From assembly GCA_028714315.1 (NCBI GenBank), contig JAQTMN010000016.1:1-47261 (forward strand): 47,261 bases of DNA, in the 5' to 3' direction. Positions 17,068 through 26,332 of this stretch are shown here, in pieces. Source of the DNA: Sulfuricella sp. GTDB taxonomy: Bacteria > Pseudomonadota > Gammaproteobacteria > Burkholderiales > Sulfuricellaceae. Below the pieces are notes generated by a model. That model made no database searches. It was not told the origin of the DNA and saw only the letters and a list, made by a program, of their open reading frames with translations. The position numbers and the translations under genes were made by a program. Every line of letters begins with the position of its first letter. Position 1 is the first letter of the stretch.

Positions 17068-18642
17068 ATGGAACCCACCCTCGCCCAACAGCAAACCCTG
17101 ATCGAGTCGCTCCGCCGCACGCTGGAGCAGCCGGTCGAGGTGGTGGAAACCCACATCTCCTGGGTGCTGCTGGCCGGCGACTATGCCTACAAGATCAAGA
17201 AGGCGGTCAACCTCGGCTTTCTCGATTTCGGCACGCTGGAAAAACGCCGCTTTTACTGCGCGGAGGAACTGCGCCTCAACCGCCGCCTGGCGCCCGATTT
17301 ATACCTGGAAGTGGTTCCCATCGCCGGCAGCGCCGAGCAGCCGGTGCTGGGCGGCGCCGGGCCAGCCATCGAATATGCCGTCAAGATGCGGCGTTTTCCC
17401 CAGTCCGCCATGCTCGATCAGGTGCTGCGCCGGGGCGAATTGACTGCGGCGACGATAGACGCCATTGCCCGCAAGATCGCCGGTTTCCACGCGTCCATCG
17501 CCGTCGCCGGCAGCGACAGCCCGTTCGGCACGGCGGAGCGGGTTCACCAGCCGGTGGCGGAAAACTTCGCGCAGATCCGCGCGCAGCGCGGCGGCGCATC
17601 GCACCCGGAACTCGGCGAACTGGAACAATGGAGCGAACGGGAATACCGGGCGCGGCAGGCGGCGTTCGCCGCGCGCAAGGCACGGGGTTTCATCCGCGAA
17701 TGCCACGGCGACCTGCATCTGGGCAACATCGTGCTGATCGATGGCGAGGTGGTGCCGTTCGACGGCATCGAATTCAACGAAAACCTGCGCTGGATCGACA
17801 TCGTCAGCGAGGCCGCTTTCCTGGCGATGGACCTGCAGGACCGCCAGCAGCCCCGGCTGGCGCGGCGCTTCCTCAATGCCTATCTGGAGCGAACCGGGGA
17901 TTACGGCGGGTTGGAGGTGCTGCGCTACTACTTGGCCTATCGCGCCATGGTGCGCGCCAAGGTGGCCGCCATCCGCATCGCTCAGTCCGATCCGGCCGGC
18001 GCGGAGCAGGAGCAGCTGCAAAACATGCTAAACGGGTACATCGAGCTGGCGCAAGGCTACACCCGCCCCGGAAAGCCGTTTCTCGCCATCACCCACGGCC
18101 TGTCCGGTTCGGGCAAGACCACGGCCACGCAAGCCTTGCTCGAAGCGATGGAGGTTTTCCGCGTCCGCTCCGACGTGGAAAGAAAACGCCTGTATGGCCT
18201 GAAACCCGAAGCGCACAGCGCCAGCCGGACCGGCGTCGGCATCTACTCGCCGGAAGCGACCCGGCGCACCTACGGCAAGCTGGCCGGACTGGCGCGGGAT
18301 ATCGTTCTGTCCGGTTTTCCGGTGATTGTCGATGCCGCATTCCTGAAGCGCCGGGAGCGCGCCGCTTTTCGCGAACTGGCGCGGCAGCTGGGTGTCCCTT
18401 TCGCCATCCTCGACCTGACCGCCCCCGAGCAGCTGCTGCGGCAACGCGTCGAGCTGCGCCGGCAAGACGGGCACGACGCTTCGGAGGCGGATATCGCAGT
18501 GCTGGAAAGCCAGCTTCGTTTCGGAGAGGCGCTGGAAGACGACGAGCTGACCGGTGCGATCCCGGTGGATGCCGAAAGGGCGATAGACGCGGAAGAAATT
18601 ACAAAGCGGCTGGAAAACCTGTTTCCAGCCGCTTCGGGTTAG
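17068..18642 (+). CDS. Bifunctional aminoglycoside-phosphotransferase-like / P-loop kinase protein
   Basis: A 524-residue fusion. The N-terminal ~340 residues resemble an APH/choline-kinase-like domain, with the catalytic loop CHGDLHLGNIVLIDGE and the DGIEFNENLRWIDI metal-binding segment. The C-terminal ~170 residues are a P-loop kinase with Walker A GLSGSGKTT, and ERKRLYG and GFPVIVDAAFLKRRER as substrate-side segments. This fusion is widespread in proteobacteria; its substrate is not established. The ATG at 17068 was chosen over 16942 because the intervening codons are A/T rich and lack homology. The A/T-rich leader probably belongs to the neighbouring island. Confidence 0.87.
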   Translation: MEPTLAQQQTLIESLRRTLEQPVEVVETHISWVLLAGDYAYKIKKAVNLGFLDFGTLEKRRFYCAEELRLNRRLAPDLYLEVVPIAGSAEQPVLGGAGPAIEYAVKMRRFPQSAMLDQVLRRGELTAATIDAIARKIAGFHASIAVAGSDSPFGTAERVHQPVAENFAQIRAQRGGASHPELGELEQWSEREYRARQAAFAARKARGFIRECHGDLHLGNIVLIDGEVVPFDGIEFNENLRWIDIVSEAAFLAMDLQDRQQPRLARRFLNAYLERTGDYGGLEVLRYYLAYRAMVRAKVAAIRIAQSDPAGAEQEQLQNMLNGYIELAQGYTRPGKPFLAITHGLSGSGKTTATQALLEAMEVFRVRSDVERKRLYGLKPEAHSASRTGVGIYSPEATRRTYGKLAGLARDIVLSGFPVIVDAAFLKRRERAAFRELARQLGVPFAILDLTAPEQLLRQRVELRRQDGHDASEADIAVLESQLRFGEALEDDELTGAIPVDAERAIDAEEITKRLENLFPAASG

Positions 18643-18668
18643 AGATGAAGGCAGGCGCGAATCGCGCC
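18604..18668 (+). terminator. Hairpins at the 3' end of the kinase gene
   Basis: A perfect 13-bp stem (AAGCGGCTGGAAA at 18604-18616 with its complement at 18622-18634, 5-nt loop) lies inside the last codons. A second small palindrome, GGCGCGA-A-TCGCGCC, is at 18654-18668. No long T run follows, so intrinsic termination is uncertain; the hairpins may instead protect mRNA between convergent genes. Confidence 0.4.
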
Positions 18669-18675
18669 TCGCGAC

Positions 18676-18999
18676 TTATTTTCCGTTGAGAAAGGCCTCG
18701 ATCTCGGCTTCAGCCTCGATCCAGTCTTGCACCGGGTCGCCCAGGAAACCCTGCCGCTCGGCGCGGAAGTAAGCGGCTTCGGCAACCATGCAATAGCGTT
18801 GCTCGGGAGTGGGGGTCGAATTTGCATTCAATGTTTTGGCGCGTTTCGCGGCAGGTTGCTTCGGCACCGCGTCGGCGGTTTTCTTCGCCGGAGCCTTGGC
18901 GGCCTTGGCTACAGCAGGCTGCTTCTCGGCAGCTTTCGCGTTGGCCGCAGTCTTGGTGACACTCGTGGTTTTTTTGGCGGTCGCCTGGGTTGTTGCCAT
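18676..18999 (-). CDS. DUF2934 protein with Lys/Ala-rich N-terminal tail
   Basis: A 107-residue protein in two parts. Residues 1-60 consist mainly of Ala, Lys, Thr and Pro, resembling the tail of histone H1-like or AlgP-like proteins. Residues ~65-107 (EQRYCMVAEAAYFRAERQGFLGD, then DWIEAEAEIEAFL) match the short DUF2934 domain, of unknown function. The basic tail suggests nucleic-acid binding. AGGAGAATAGCT is a strong ribosome-binding site. It stands alone, with an A/T-rich promoter-like spacer at 19000-19110 upstream. A nested inverted repeat (ATAGGCGG...CCGCCTAT) sits in that spacer. Confidence 0.75.
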   Translation of the reverse strand: MATTQATAKKTTSVTKTAANAKAAEKQPAVAKAAKAPAKKTADAVPKQPAAKRAKTLNANSTPTPEQRYCMVAEAAYFRAERQGFLGDPVQDWIEAEAEIEAFLNGK

Positions 19000-19111
19000 A
19001 GCTATTCTCCTCCTGGTTCAGACGGGGTGATTAAACATTATTAAATATAGCGCAATTTCTCGAGCATAGGCGGATTTCATGACATTTTGATGAAATGCCT
19101 TGATTCCCCGC

Positions 19112-19414
19112 CTATTTTGCTTCGAGCGCCCCGTCCGCCCCGACCGAAAACCGGTCCCTCCGTTCCAGGCGATTCTGGATGTAGTGCTTGACCGTGATTC
19201 CCCGCCCTGAGGAATCAAAAACGATTTCGTAGTACTGATAGTTTTTGAACACTTCCTCGATGTTCAGGCTTTGGCCCGACTCCCACGGCTTCTGCCCTGA
19301 AACGAAGCTATCGAAGTAATAAGGCGTTTCCGGCTGGAATTTCTCCAGCAGATTCGCCGCGTCGGCGGCCAGCGGCAGCAGAACCGCGCAAATCGCGCCA
19401 ACGATGCGTTTCAT
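19112..19414 (-). CDS. Small exported protein downstream of tldD, unknown
   Basis: A 100-residue protein with a signal peptide (MKRIVGAICAVLLPLAADA, cleavage likely after ADA or AANA-type sequence near residue 19). The mature part (PYYFDSFVSGQKPWESGQSLNIEEVFKNYQYYEIVFDSSGRGITVKHYIQN) is beta-rich and aromatic. No family is recognised. It begins 16 bp after the tldD stop, so probably is co-transcribed with it; an in-frame start at 19444 would overlap tldD and lacks the signal-peptide logic. A periplasmic role is inferred only from the signal peptide. Confidence 0.7.
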   Translation of the reverse strand: MKRIVGAICAVLLPLAADAANLLEKFQPETPYYFDSFVSGQKPWESGQSLNIEEVFKNYQYYEIVFDSSGRGITVKHYIQNRLERRDRFSVGADGALEAK

Positions 19415-19430
19415 CTCCCGGAAACCGCCT

Positions 19431-20885
19431 TCAAGCCGTTCCACCCACCGTCAGCCCGTCGATGCGCAGGGTCGGCTGGCCCACGCCCACCGGCACGCTC
19501 TGGCCGTCCTTGCCGCAGGTGCCGACGCCGGGGTCGAGCGCCATGTCGTTGCCGATCATGGACACCCGCGTCAGCACGTCCGGCCCGTTGCCGATCAGGG
19601 TGGCGCCCTTGACCGGGTAGGAAATCTTGCCGTCCTCGATCATGTAGGCTTCCGCCGCCGAGAACACGAACTTGCCGCTGGTGATGTCTACCTGGCCGCC
19701 GCCGAAGTTGGCCGCGTACAGCCCGTGCTTGACCGACTTGATGATCTCGGCCGGGTCCTTGTCGCCGTTCAGCATGTAGGTGTTGGTCATGCGCGGCATC
19801 GGGATGTGGGCGTAGGATTCGCGCCGCGCGTTGCCGGTCGGCGCCACGCCCATCAGCCGGGCGTTGAGGGAATCCTGCATGTAGCCCTTGAGGATGCCGT
19901 TTTCGATCAGCACCGTGCACTGGGTCGGGTTGCCCTCGTCGTCCACGTTGAGCGAACCGCGGCGGCGGGCGATGGTGCCGTCGTCCACCACCGTCACCCC
20001 GGCGGCGGCGACGCGCTGGCCAACCTTGCCGCTGAAGGCGGAACTGCCCTTGCGGTTGAAGTCGCCTTCCAGGCCGTGGCCGATCGCCTCGTGCAGCAGG
20101 ATGCCGGGCCAGCCGGAACCCAGCACCACCGTCATGGTGCCTGCCGGAGCGGGCCTCGCGTCGAGATTGACCAGCGCCTGGTGTACCGCTTTCTGCGCAT
20201 AGTCGCGCAGCACCTCGTCGGTGAAATAGGCATAGTCGAAACGGCCGCCGCCGCCCGCGCTGCCCTGCTCGCGCTTGCCGCCGTCCTCGACGATGACCTG
20301 CACCGAAAGCCGCACCAGCGGCCGCACGTCCGACGCCAGCAAGCCGTCGTTGCGGGCGACCAGCACCACTTCGTATTCGCCGGCGAGCGAAGCCATCACC
20401 TGCGTCACGCGCGGATCGAGCGCTCGCGCATGCCTCTCCAGCCGCTCCAGCAAGGCGACCTTGTCGGCATCCTTGAGGCTGGCGATCGGGTCGTGCGGCA
20501 GGTAAAGCTGGGGCAGCGGCGCGCCGCGCACCGCAGGCGCCGAATTTCCCGCGCCCTGCCTGGCGATGGCGCGGGTCGCTTCGGCCGCCGCGGCCAGCGC
20601 CGGCAGGCTGATGTCGTCGGAATAGGCGAAGGCGGTCTTGTCGCCGGACACGGCGCGCACGCCCACGCCCTGGTCGATGCTGAAGCTGCCGGATTTGACC
20701 TGGCCTTCTTCCAGGCTCCAGCCTTCGGCGCGGGTGTACTGGAAGTAGAGGTCGGCGTAATCCACCTGGTGGGTCAGGATGCGGCCGAACACCTGCTGCA
20801 GCTCGCCCACGTCCAGGCCGTAAGGCGTCAGCAAAGTGGATTGGGCGGTGCCGAACAGCGGGTCGATCTGGGCGTAACTTTTCAT
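19431..20885 (-). CDS. tldD: Metalloprotease TldD
   Basis: A 484-residue TldD. With TldE/PmbA it forms a heterodimeric zinc protease that cuts unfolded peptides and processes modified peptides such as microcin B17. The zinc site is HEAIGH (H-E-x-x-x-H) within [23 protein letters not shown], and the conserved C-terminal region includes [30 protein letters not shown] with a distal Cys/Gly-rich segment [10 protein letters not shown]. Length is standard. pmbA is not in this window. The gene follows the nit-like gene after a 600-bp repeat region on the same strand, an order (yhdP, nit, tldD) usual in betaproteobacteria. Confidence 0.95.
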   Translation of the reverse strand: MKSYAQIDPLFGTAQSTLLTPYGLDVGELQQVFGRILTHQVDYADLYFQYTRAEGWSLEEGQVKSGSFSIDQGVGVRAVSGDKTAFAYSDDISLPALAAAAEATRAIARQGAGNSAPAVRGAPLPQLYLPHDPIASLKDADKVALLERLERHARALDPRVTQVMASLAGEYEVVLVARNDGLLASDVRPLVRLSVQVIVEDGGKREQGSAGGGGRFDYAYFTDEVLRDYAQKAVHQALVNLDARPAPAGTMTVVLGSGWPGILLHEAIGHGLEGDFNRKGSSAFSGKVGQRVAAAGVTVVDDGTIARRRGSLNVDDEGNPTQCTVLIENGILKGYMQDSLNARLMGVAPTGNARRESYAHIPMPRMTNTYMLNGDKDPAEIIKSVKHGLYAANFGGGQVDITSGKFVFSAAEAYMIEDGKISYPVKGATLIGNGPDVLTRVSMIGNDMALDPGVGTCGKDGQSVPVGVGQPTLRIDGLTVGGTA

Positions 20886-20906
20886 GGGTTGGTCCGAATA
20901 AATTTA

Positions 20907-21386
20907 AACGTCAAAAAATCCTTGGCCGCGAAAAGGCGCAAAAAGCACAAGAATAGAGTCAAAACGGGGTTGCGGTTTTATTTTGTGGCTTTTGTGCCTT
21001 TTCGCGGCCAACAAAACCATCCGACAACCCGGCGCGCCCAGCGTTCCCCGCCTGCCTAGCAACTACGCAGGGTGCAACGTCAAAAATTCCTGGCCGCGAA
21101 AAGGCGCAAAAAGCACAAGAAAGAGTCAAAACGGGTTGCGGTTTTTTTGTGGCTTCTGTGCCTTTTCGCGGCCAACAAAACCATCCGACAACCCGGCGCG
21201 CCCAGCGTTCCCCGCCAGCCTAGCAACTGCGCAGGGTACAACGTCAAAAAATCCCTGGCCGCGAAAAGGCGCAAAAAGCACAAGAAAGAGTCAAAACGGG
21301 TCGCGGTTTTATTTTGCGGCTTTTGTGCCTTTTCGCGGCCAACAAATGCATCCGACAACTAGGCGCGCCCAGCGTTCCCCGTCGGG
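20907..21386. repeat. Three tandem units of about 165 bp upstream of tldD
   Basis: Three direct units start near 20907, 21076 and 21240 (periods about 169 and 164 bp). Each holds an inverted repeat (GGCCGCGAAAAGGCGCAAAAAGCAC... and its mirror TGTGCCTTTTCGCGGCC), then CATCCGACAAC, CGCGCCCAGCGTTCCCCG, and, between units, CTAGCAACTACGCAGGGTG-type sequence. The latter is the same as the last ~20 bp of the nearby nit-like coding sequence. The array is not a CRISPR: units are long and contiguous. It contains no gene. Confidence 0.88.
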
Positions 21387-21495
21387 CTAGTAGTCAGCCA
21401 ACCTGATTCACCGTGATCTGTGGGTCAGGCTTCAGCCTGACATGTACGGCTGAAGCCGTACCCACAACCCCCCCCCTGCCTTGACTGGCTACTAG
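21387..21495. repeat. P2 palindromic repeat inserted at the nit-like stop codon, flanked by CTAG
   Basis: A ~101-bp copy (21391-21491) with imperfect inverted ends (TAGTCAGCCAA and TTGACTGGCTA) and the GGGTCAGGCTTCAGCCTGAC core. CTAG flanks it on both sides (21387-21390, 21492-21495), compatible with a 4-bp target duplication. The right CTAG contains the TAG stop of the nit-like gene. The same sequence junction without the element is preserved in the tandem units next door. Confidence 0.75.
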
Positions 21496-22373
21496 CAACT
21501 GCGCAGGGTGCGGTGCGTCAGTGCCGGCAGGCTCTTGCGCAGGCTCGCCTGGTAGGCCGGGTTGACGTTGGCGATCACCACACCGGAGCCGCGCGGCAGG
21601 CGGTCGAGAATCACGCCCCAGGGATCGACGATCATGCTGTTGCCGTGCGTCTCGCGCCCTGACAGGTGGTAGCCGCCCTGCGCCGCCGCCACCACGTAGG
21701 CCTGGTTCTCGATGGCGCGGGCGCGCACCAGGGTTTCCCAGTGCGCCTTGCCGGTGGTTTCGGTGAAGGCGGACGGCACCACGATCAGGTCCACGTCGCC
21801 CATGGCGCGGTACAGCTCGGGGAAGCGCAGGTCGTAGCACACCGACAGGCCGATCCGGCCGAACGGTGTTTCCGCCACCACCACTTGGTCGCCCGGCTCG
21901 ATGGTTTTGTCCTCGCGATATTTCTCGTTGCCCAGGTCGAGCCCGAACAAATGGATCTTGTCGTAGCGCGCCGCCAGCTTGCCCTTGTCGTCGTACAGCA
22001 GGCAGCTGTTGCGCACCTTGGTGGGAATGCTGGCCTCCAGCGGCACGGTGCCGACAACCCAGATCTTGTGCTTTTTCGCCATGGCGCCGAGGAATTTCTG
22101 CATCGGGCCCTTGCCTTCCGGCTCGCGCGCGGCCACGGTATCGCTCGCCTTCTTGCCCATGATCGCGAAAAACTCGGGCAGCACCACCAGCTTGGCGCCC
22201 TGCGCCGCCGCCATGCCGACCAGCCGCTCGGCCTCGGACAGGTTGGCGGCGACGCCGGGGCCCGACGCCATCTGCACCGCCGCGACGCGGCAAATGCCGG
22301 GCTGCGGCTTGGTGCGCGCCACGGGGGTGCGGGTTTTGGTCCTGGCGAAGCTCGATTTTGTTTTGGTCAGCAT
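21492..22373 (-). CDS. Carbon-nitrogen hydrolase (Nit1/deaminated-glutathione-amidase-like)
   Basis: A 293-residue nitrilase-superfamily amidase. The catalytic triad is seen as Glu67 (VLPEFF), Lys139 (RYDKIHLF) and Cys179 (VCYDLRFPEL), with the sequence closest to the Nit1 branch that repairs deaminated glutathione. An N-terminal extension of about 27 residues rich in Lys, Thr and Arg precedes the usual start (CRVAAVQMASG); whether it is translated is not sure. It lies between yhdP and tldD on the same strand, the standard order. Its C-terminal codons recur in the tandem repeat downstream. Confidence 0.92.
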   Translation of the reverse strand: MLTKTKSSFARTKTRTPVARTKPQPGICRVAAVQMASGPGVAANLSEAERLVGMAAAQGAKLVVLPEFFAIMGKKASDTVAAREPEGKGPMQKFLGAMAKKHKIWVVGTVPLEASIPTKVRNSCLLYDDKGKLAARYDKIHLFGLDLGNEKYREDKTIEPGDQVVVAETPFGRIGLSVCYDLRFPELYRAMGDVDLIVVPSAFTETTGKAHWETLVRARAIENQAYVVAAAQGGYHLSGRETHGNSMIVDPWGVILDRLPRGSGVVIANVNPAYQASLRKSLPALTHRTLRSC

Positions 22374-22427
22374 GTCTTCCTCTTCAAATTCCGTTTTCTG
22401 GTTTGCACTGTTCCGTGCCGGTTTCGC

Positions 22428-25400
22428 TCACTTTCGCTCGACCGCGACCGGGTTTTTTCCGCGCTTTATTACGTTGGGATTATCCCACGTTCCGGTGACG
22501 CTGTATTCATAGGCGGCGATCTGATCGATCGGATTTTTCAGCAATTTTTGCGCGAGCAGCGCCGTCAGGCCGACCACCGGCCCGCCCAGGAACGCGCCGG
22601 CAACCGACACGCCTTCGCCCAGCTGCGGCACCACCCGCACTTTCAGGTTCTGGGTTTCGCCGGCCAGGTCGGTTTCGCCCTGTATCTGGACCAGCGCCGC
22701 CGGCCCTTCCAGCGTGAGATCGTCGGTCTGCGCCACGCCGTGGGCGATGCGCGCGTCGCCGGCAATCGAATTGAAGGCGAATCCCTCGCTGAACACGTCG
22801 CGGAAATCCAGCGTCAGGCGCCGCGGCAGGGACTGCAAGCTGAGCAGCCCGAGCAGCTTGCCCGCGCCGGGTTCGATCTTGAGGAACTGGCCGGTCTTCG
22901 CTTCCAGTTTGAGGGTGCCGGCCAGCGTGGGGTAATCGATGCGCTGCGGGCCGCCGGCCCAGGAAAGTTGGCCGTCGAGCTTGGCGGTGCCGCGCTTGAC
23001 CGTGTCCGGGTAGCCCAGCCGCGCCAGCAGCTTGCCCAGGTCCTGCGCTTCCAGATGCAGGTTGGCATGCGTCACCGGCCGGCGCCGCCAACTCTGCCAC
23101 AGGCCATCCATGCGCATGCTGGCGTCGGGGTTGGTGATCAACAGTTTTTCGATGCGCCAGTCGTCGTTTTCCTGCACAGCCAGCAACTCGAGCTTGCCGA
23201 GTTTCTTCGGCCCGATGGTGAAATTGTCCGCGACCACGTCCAGCGCCGGCAATTCCGTCTCCTTGGGCGCTTCCACCGGCATCCCCAGCTTCGCCGGCGC
23301 CGGCTCGGGGATGGTCAACTGGGCGAGGCGCGCCTGCAACCGTCCGCGGCCCGCCGGGTTCCAGGTCACATTGCCGGCCAGTTCGCGGCTTTGCACGTTG
23401 GCCTGCCAGACGCCGCCCTGGGCCCGGGCGTTGATGTGCAGGTCGTTGAAGCGCTTGCCGAAGGCGTCGAGCGCGGCGAACTTCAGGTTCGCGCCGGCGA
23501 AGCCCGGCGTTGACGAAGCGCCGGTGGACTGGCCAAGCACCGCGCGCCAGTGGTCGAGGTCGAGCAGGGGCTGATCAACGGCCAGCCAAAGGCCCGGCTG
23601 GGGCGGCAGCATCGCCGTCCCGCCGACGTTGACGGCGCCGCGCTCGATGGTCGCCTTGCCGTCTTCCAGGCGGCGCGACAGCAAGACCGACAGGACCTTG
23701 CCGTAATTGACCTGGACCAGATCCTGTTTGGCGCCGGTCATTTTCTTCTCCACGCGCAGCGCGACCGCGTCGCCCGCCTTTTTGGCGAAAGGCGCCGGCA
23801 GGGTTGACGCCAGGCCCAGCAGCGGCGACTCCACCACCATGTCGGCCTGCTTCTTGCGCACCGCGATGAATCCCCGCCAGTCGGCCGTGCCGGTCAGGGA
23901 GCGGAGGGCAGGCTGGTCGCTCAGGCTGCGCAGCCCGGCCGCCGAGGCGCGGCCTTGCAGGCTGATGCGCACGCTGCCGTCTGGTTGCGTCTGGCCGCCG
24001 ATGGTGAGCGGGCCGCCCAGCGCGGTAGCCTTGATCTGCGGGATGAAGACGGACGAATCGGTGAACTCCAGCCGCCCGTTCACCTGCTCCAGCGCCGGAT
24101 AGTCCGGGCCGATGGCGACGCGGTTGTTGACGAACTGATAGCTGCCGGCGACGCCGGTATCCTTGCTGTGCCGGAGCGGAATTTTCAGGTGCAGCTTGAA
24201 GTCGCCGCTACCGCTCGCCGCCATGCCCTCGGTGATATCGTCGATCATCGCGCCGACCGGGCTGCGGTCGATGAATTTGAGCATGTCCGCGGTCGGCCCG
24301 CGCGCTTCGCCGTCCACTTCAAGGATTTCGTCGGTAGCCAGCAAGTTGGAGATAACCGCGCGCGTCTTGGCGATCTGCATGCCGTAGGTGTTGCCCTTGT
24401 GCGCCGTGATTTCCATGCGCGCGCCGCGGAACAGCAGGTCCAGCGCGATATTCTCGATTTTCGGCCAGCCCGGCACGTATTCCAGCGTGCCGCCGGTCAC
24501 CTTGCCGGCCACCTCGAACACGCCGCGTTTGCCGTCGGCGAACGGAAAATCGGCCAGATTGCCCTTGAGGCGCAGCCGCACGTCGTCCGACCGCCCGCCG
24601 AGCAGCGCCACGTCGAGCCAGTCGCGCGCATCCTTGCCCACGATCAGCGGAATGTAGTGGCCGACCCGGCGCGCATCGGCGCGAGTCACCTGGCCGCTGA
24701 GATCGATCGCGCCCGGCGTGCCCGCGACGCTGCGGTAGCTGCCGGACAGCGTGCCCGCCAGATCGCGGTTGGCGAAGGAAGTGCCGCTCAGGTTCACGTC
24801 CACGCCGCCGTCCCGTTTGGTCCATTTTGCCTTGGCCGCCAAGGTGTCGAACTCCAGCGGCTGACGGAAAATCCCCGGAAAATCGGCCTGCGCGCCATGC
24901 GCGTCGAGCGCGAGCGTACCGCCTTTCTCGCTCGCGTCGAGGCTGCCGCCGAGACCGGAGAAACCCGGTATTTTTTCGTAAGGCTTCATGCCCAGCCCGG
25001 CGAACCGGCCCTTGGCGGCGTAATGCTGCGGCGCGCTCCAATCGCCGGCCCATTTGACCGACATATCCTGGAGACGCCCCTGAGGCGAGACCTCGGCCAG
25101 CCTGGCGCGCGTTTCCGGCGACAGCGGCAGCACGTCGGCCAGCTTCACCAAGGGTTCCAGGTAAAGGCCGTTGGCGCGGATTTCGCCTTCCGCGGCTTTC
25201 CTGCCTTGCGCGGGAACGTAGTGCACCAGCAAATCGGTGGCCGGCACGTTGACCCCGTTTTTCGCCACCAGGCTCAATTGCTCGGTGCTGAAATCGAACC
25301 CCGGCTGGAGTTCCCGCCAGCCCAGGCGGCCGCTCAATCTTTGCAGTTCGGCCTCGGGCAGATCCTTGCCAAGGCGGACGGCGACCTCGTTGAACCGGAC

Positions 25401-26225
25401 GTCGGCGGTCAGCGCCGTGACTTTCCCGCCGCCGAAGTCGAGCCAGGCCTGCATGCCGCCGTAGCCCTGGCGCAATTCGAGCGGGAAGGCGATCCAGCGC
25501 TGCCAGGCGGCGATGTCGGCGCGATCCAGCCGGGCATAGACCCGCCCTTTCCAGGCCGCGAGGTCGGCCACTCGGCCGCCCTTCAAGTCGGCGCGGACGT
25601 CCAGCGGAGCGGCGAACTCCACCGGCGGAACGGCGTGCAGCCCGAACCGATGATGCTTGCCGCTGTTTTCCAGGCGCAAATCGACCTGGTTCATGATCAG
25701 CGACGGCGCTTGGCGCTTGTCGTCGCGCCATTCCACCGTCGCGTTGCGCACCACGATGCGGGACTGGCGCAACAGCCAGTCGGCGAAACCGCTTTCGCTT
25801 TCCGGCTGGTTGAGCTCGATGCCGGCGATGAACAGATGGCCCCCGGCATCGCGCCGGACGATCAACGCCGGGTCGCTGATTTCGAGGGAGCGCATGCTCA
25901 CCTCGCCCAGCAGCAGCGTCCACCACGACAAGGTGCCTTCGACGTGCTGGAGCACCAGCGCGGGCAGGCCCTGCCGGTCGTACACCTGGATTCCGCGCAG
26001 CGCCAGGTGCGGCCGCAGGCCTTCCCAGCCCGCGCCGATCGCGCCGATGGTCACGCGCTGGCCCGAAGCGCGGGTGATCGAAGCGGCGATATCCTCGCGG
26101 TATTGGCCGATGTTGGGCAATATCCAGTAGCGCAGCGCCACCACCGTCGCGGCGAACGCCATCCCGGCCAGGAACAAGGCCAGAAACAGGATGCGGCGAC
26201 TCCAGTGCCAGTAGGTTTTGAGCAT
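22428..26225 (-). CDS. yhdP: YhdP/AsmA-family envelope protein
   Basis: A 1265-residue YhdP-type protein (AsmA-like family). Such proteins span the periplasm as a beta-groove and move phospholipids from inner to outer membrane. One N-terminal transmembrane helix (RILFLALFLAGMAFAATVVALRYW, residues ~9-32) anchors it; the rest is a long beta-rich periplasmic body, and the C-terminal ~200 residues include the AsmA-like end (LTLDFRDVFSEGFAFNSIAGDARIAHGV, then QIQGETDLAGETQNLKVRVVPQLGEGVS). Length fits the family. In relatives glnE is the usual divergent neighbour; here ~4.3 kb with acs, vapBC and a regulator lies between. Confidence 0.93.
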   Translation of the reverse strand: MLKTYWHWSRRILFLALFLAGMAFAATVVALRYWILPNIGQYREDIAASITRASGQRVTIGAIGAGWEGLRPHLALRGIQVYDRQGLPALVLQHVEGTLSWWTLLLGEVSMRSLEISDPALIVRRDAGGHLFIAGIELNQPESESGFADWLLRQSRIVVRNATVEWRDDKRQAPSLIMNQVDLRLENSGKHHRFGLHAVPPVEFAAPLDVRADLKGGRVADLAAWKGRVYARLDRADIAAWQRWIAFPLELRQGYGGMQAWLDFGGGKVTALTADVRFNEVAVRLGKDLPEAELQRLSGRLGWRELQPGFDFSTEQLSLVAKNGVNVPATDLLVHYVPAQGRKAAEGEIRANGLYLEPLVKLADVLPLSPETRARLAEVSPQGRLQDMSVKWAGDWSAPQHYAAKGRFAGLGMKPYEKIPGFSGLGGSLDASEKGGTLALDAHGAQADFPGIFRQPLEFDTLAAKAKWTKRDGGVDVNLSGTSFANRDLAGTLSGSYRSVAGTPGAIDLSGQVTRADARRVGHYIPLIVGKDARDWLDVALLGGRSDDVRLRLKGNLADFPFADGKRGVFEVAGKVTGGTLEYVPGWPKIENIALDLLFRGARMEITAHKGNTYGMQIAKTRAVISNLLATDEILEVDGEARGPTADMLKFIDRSPVGAMIDDITEGMAASGSGDFKLHLKIPLRHSKDTGVAGSYQFVNNRVAIGPDYPALEQVNGRLEFTDSSVFIPQIKATALGGPLTIGGQTQPDGSVRISLQGRASAAGLRSLSDQPALRSLTGTADWRGFIAVRKKQADMVVESPLLGLASTLPAPFAKKAGDAVALRVEKKMTGAKQDLVQVNYGKVLSVLLSRRLEDGKATIERGAVNVGGTAMLPPQPGLWLAVDQPLLDLDHWRAVLGQSTGASSTPGFAGANLKFAALDAFGKRFNDLHINARAQGGVWQANVQSRELAGNVTWNPAGRGRLQARLAQLTIPEPAPAKLGMPVEAPKETELPALDVVADNFTIGPKKLGKLELLAVQENDDWRIEKLLITNPDASMRMDGLWQSWRRRPVTHANLHLEAQDLGKLLARLGYPDTVKRGTAKLDGQLSWAGGPQRIDYPTLAGTLKLEAKTGQFLKIEPGAGKLLGLLSLQSLPRRLTLDFRDVFSEGFAFNSIAGDARIAHGVAQTDDLTLEGPAALVQIQGETDLAGETQNLKVRVVPQLGEGVSVAGAFLGGPVVGLTALLAQKLLKNPIDQIAAYEYSVTGTWDNPNVIKRGKNPVAVERK

Positions 26226-26332
26226 ACGCCTGTCGGAAAAATAAACCGCGAGGGCGCGGAATGCGCCCTCACAGCCTGATTATAACCCGGCAGGTTGCTT
26301 GGTGAGGGGTGGACAACGAGATGGCTGCATAA

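Noticed and set aside
19066..19113. ATAGGCGG...CCGCCTAT inverted repeat as terminator of the small exported gene
   Set aside because: There is no T run on the required strand, and the stem is interrupted by a second inverted pair (ATTTCAT/ATGAAAT); more likely another small repeat.
20907..21386. Regular repeats that could suggest a CRISPR array
   Set aside because: Units are ~165 bp, nearly identical throughout and have no variable spacers; no cas gene is nearby.
23955..26279. 774-codon plus-strand frame opposite yhdP
   Set aside because: It has shadow composition and no recognisable domain; yhdP has its transmembrane helix and family C-terminus.
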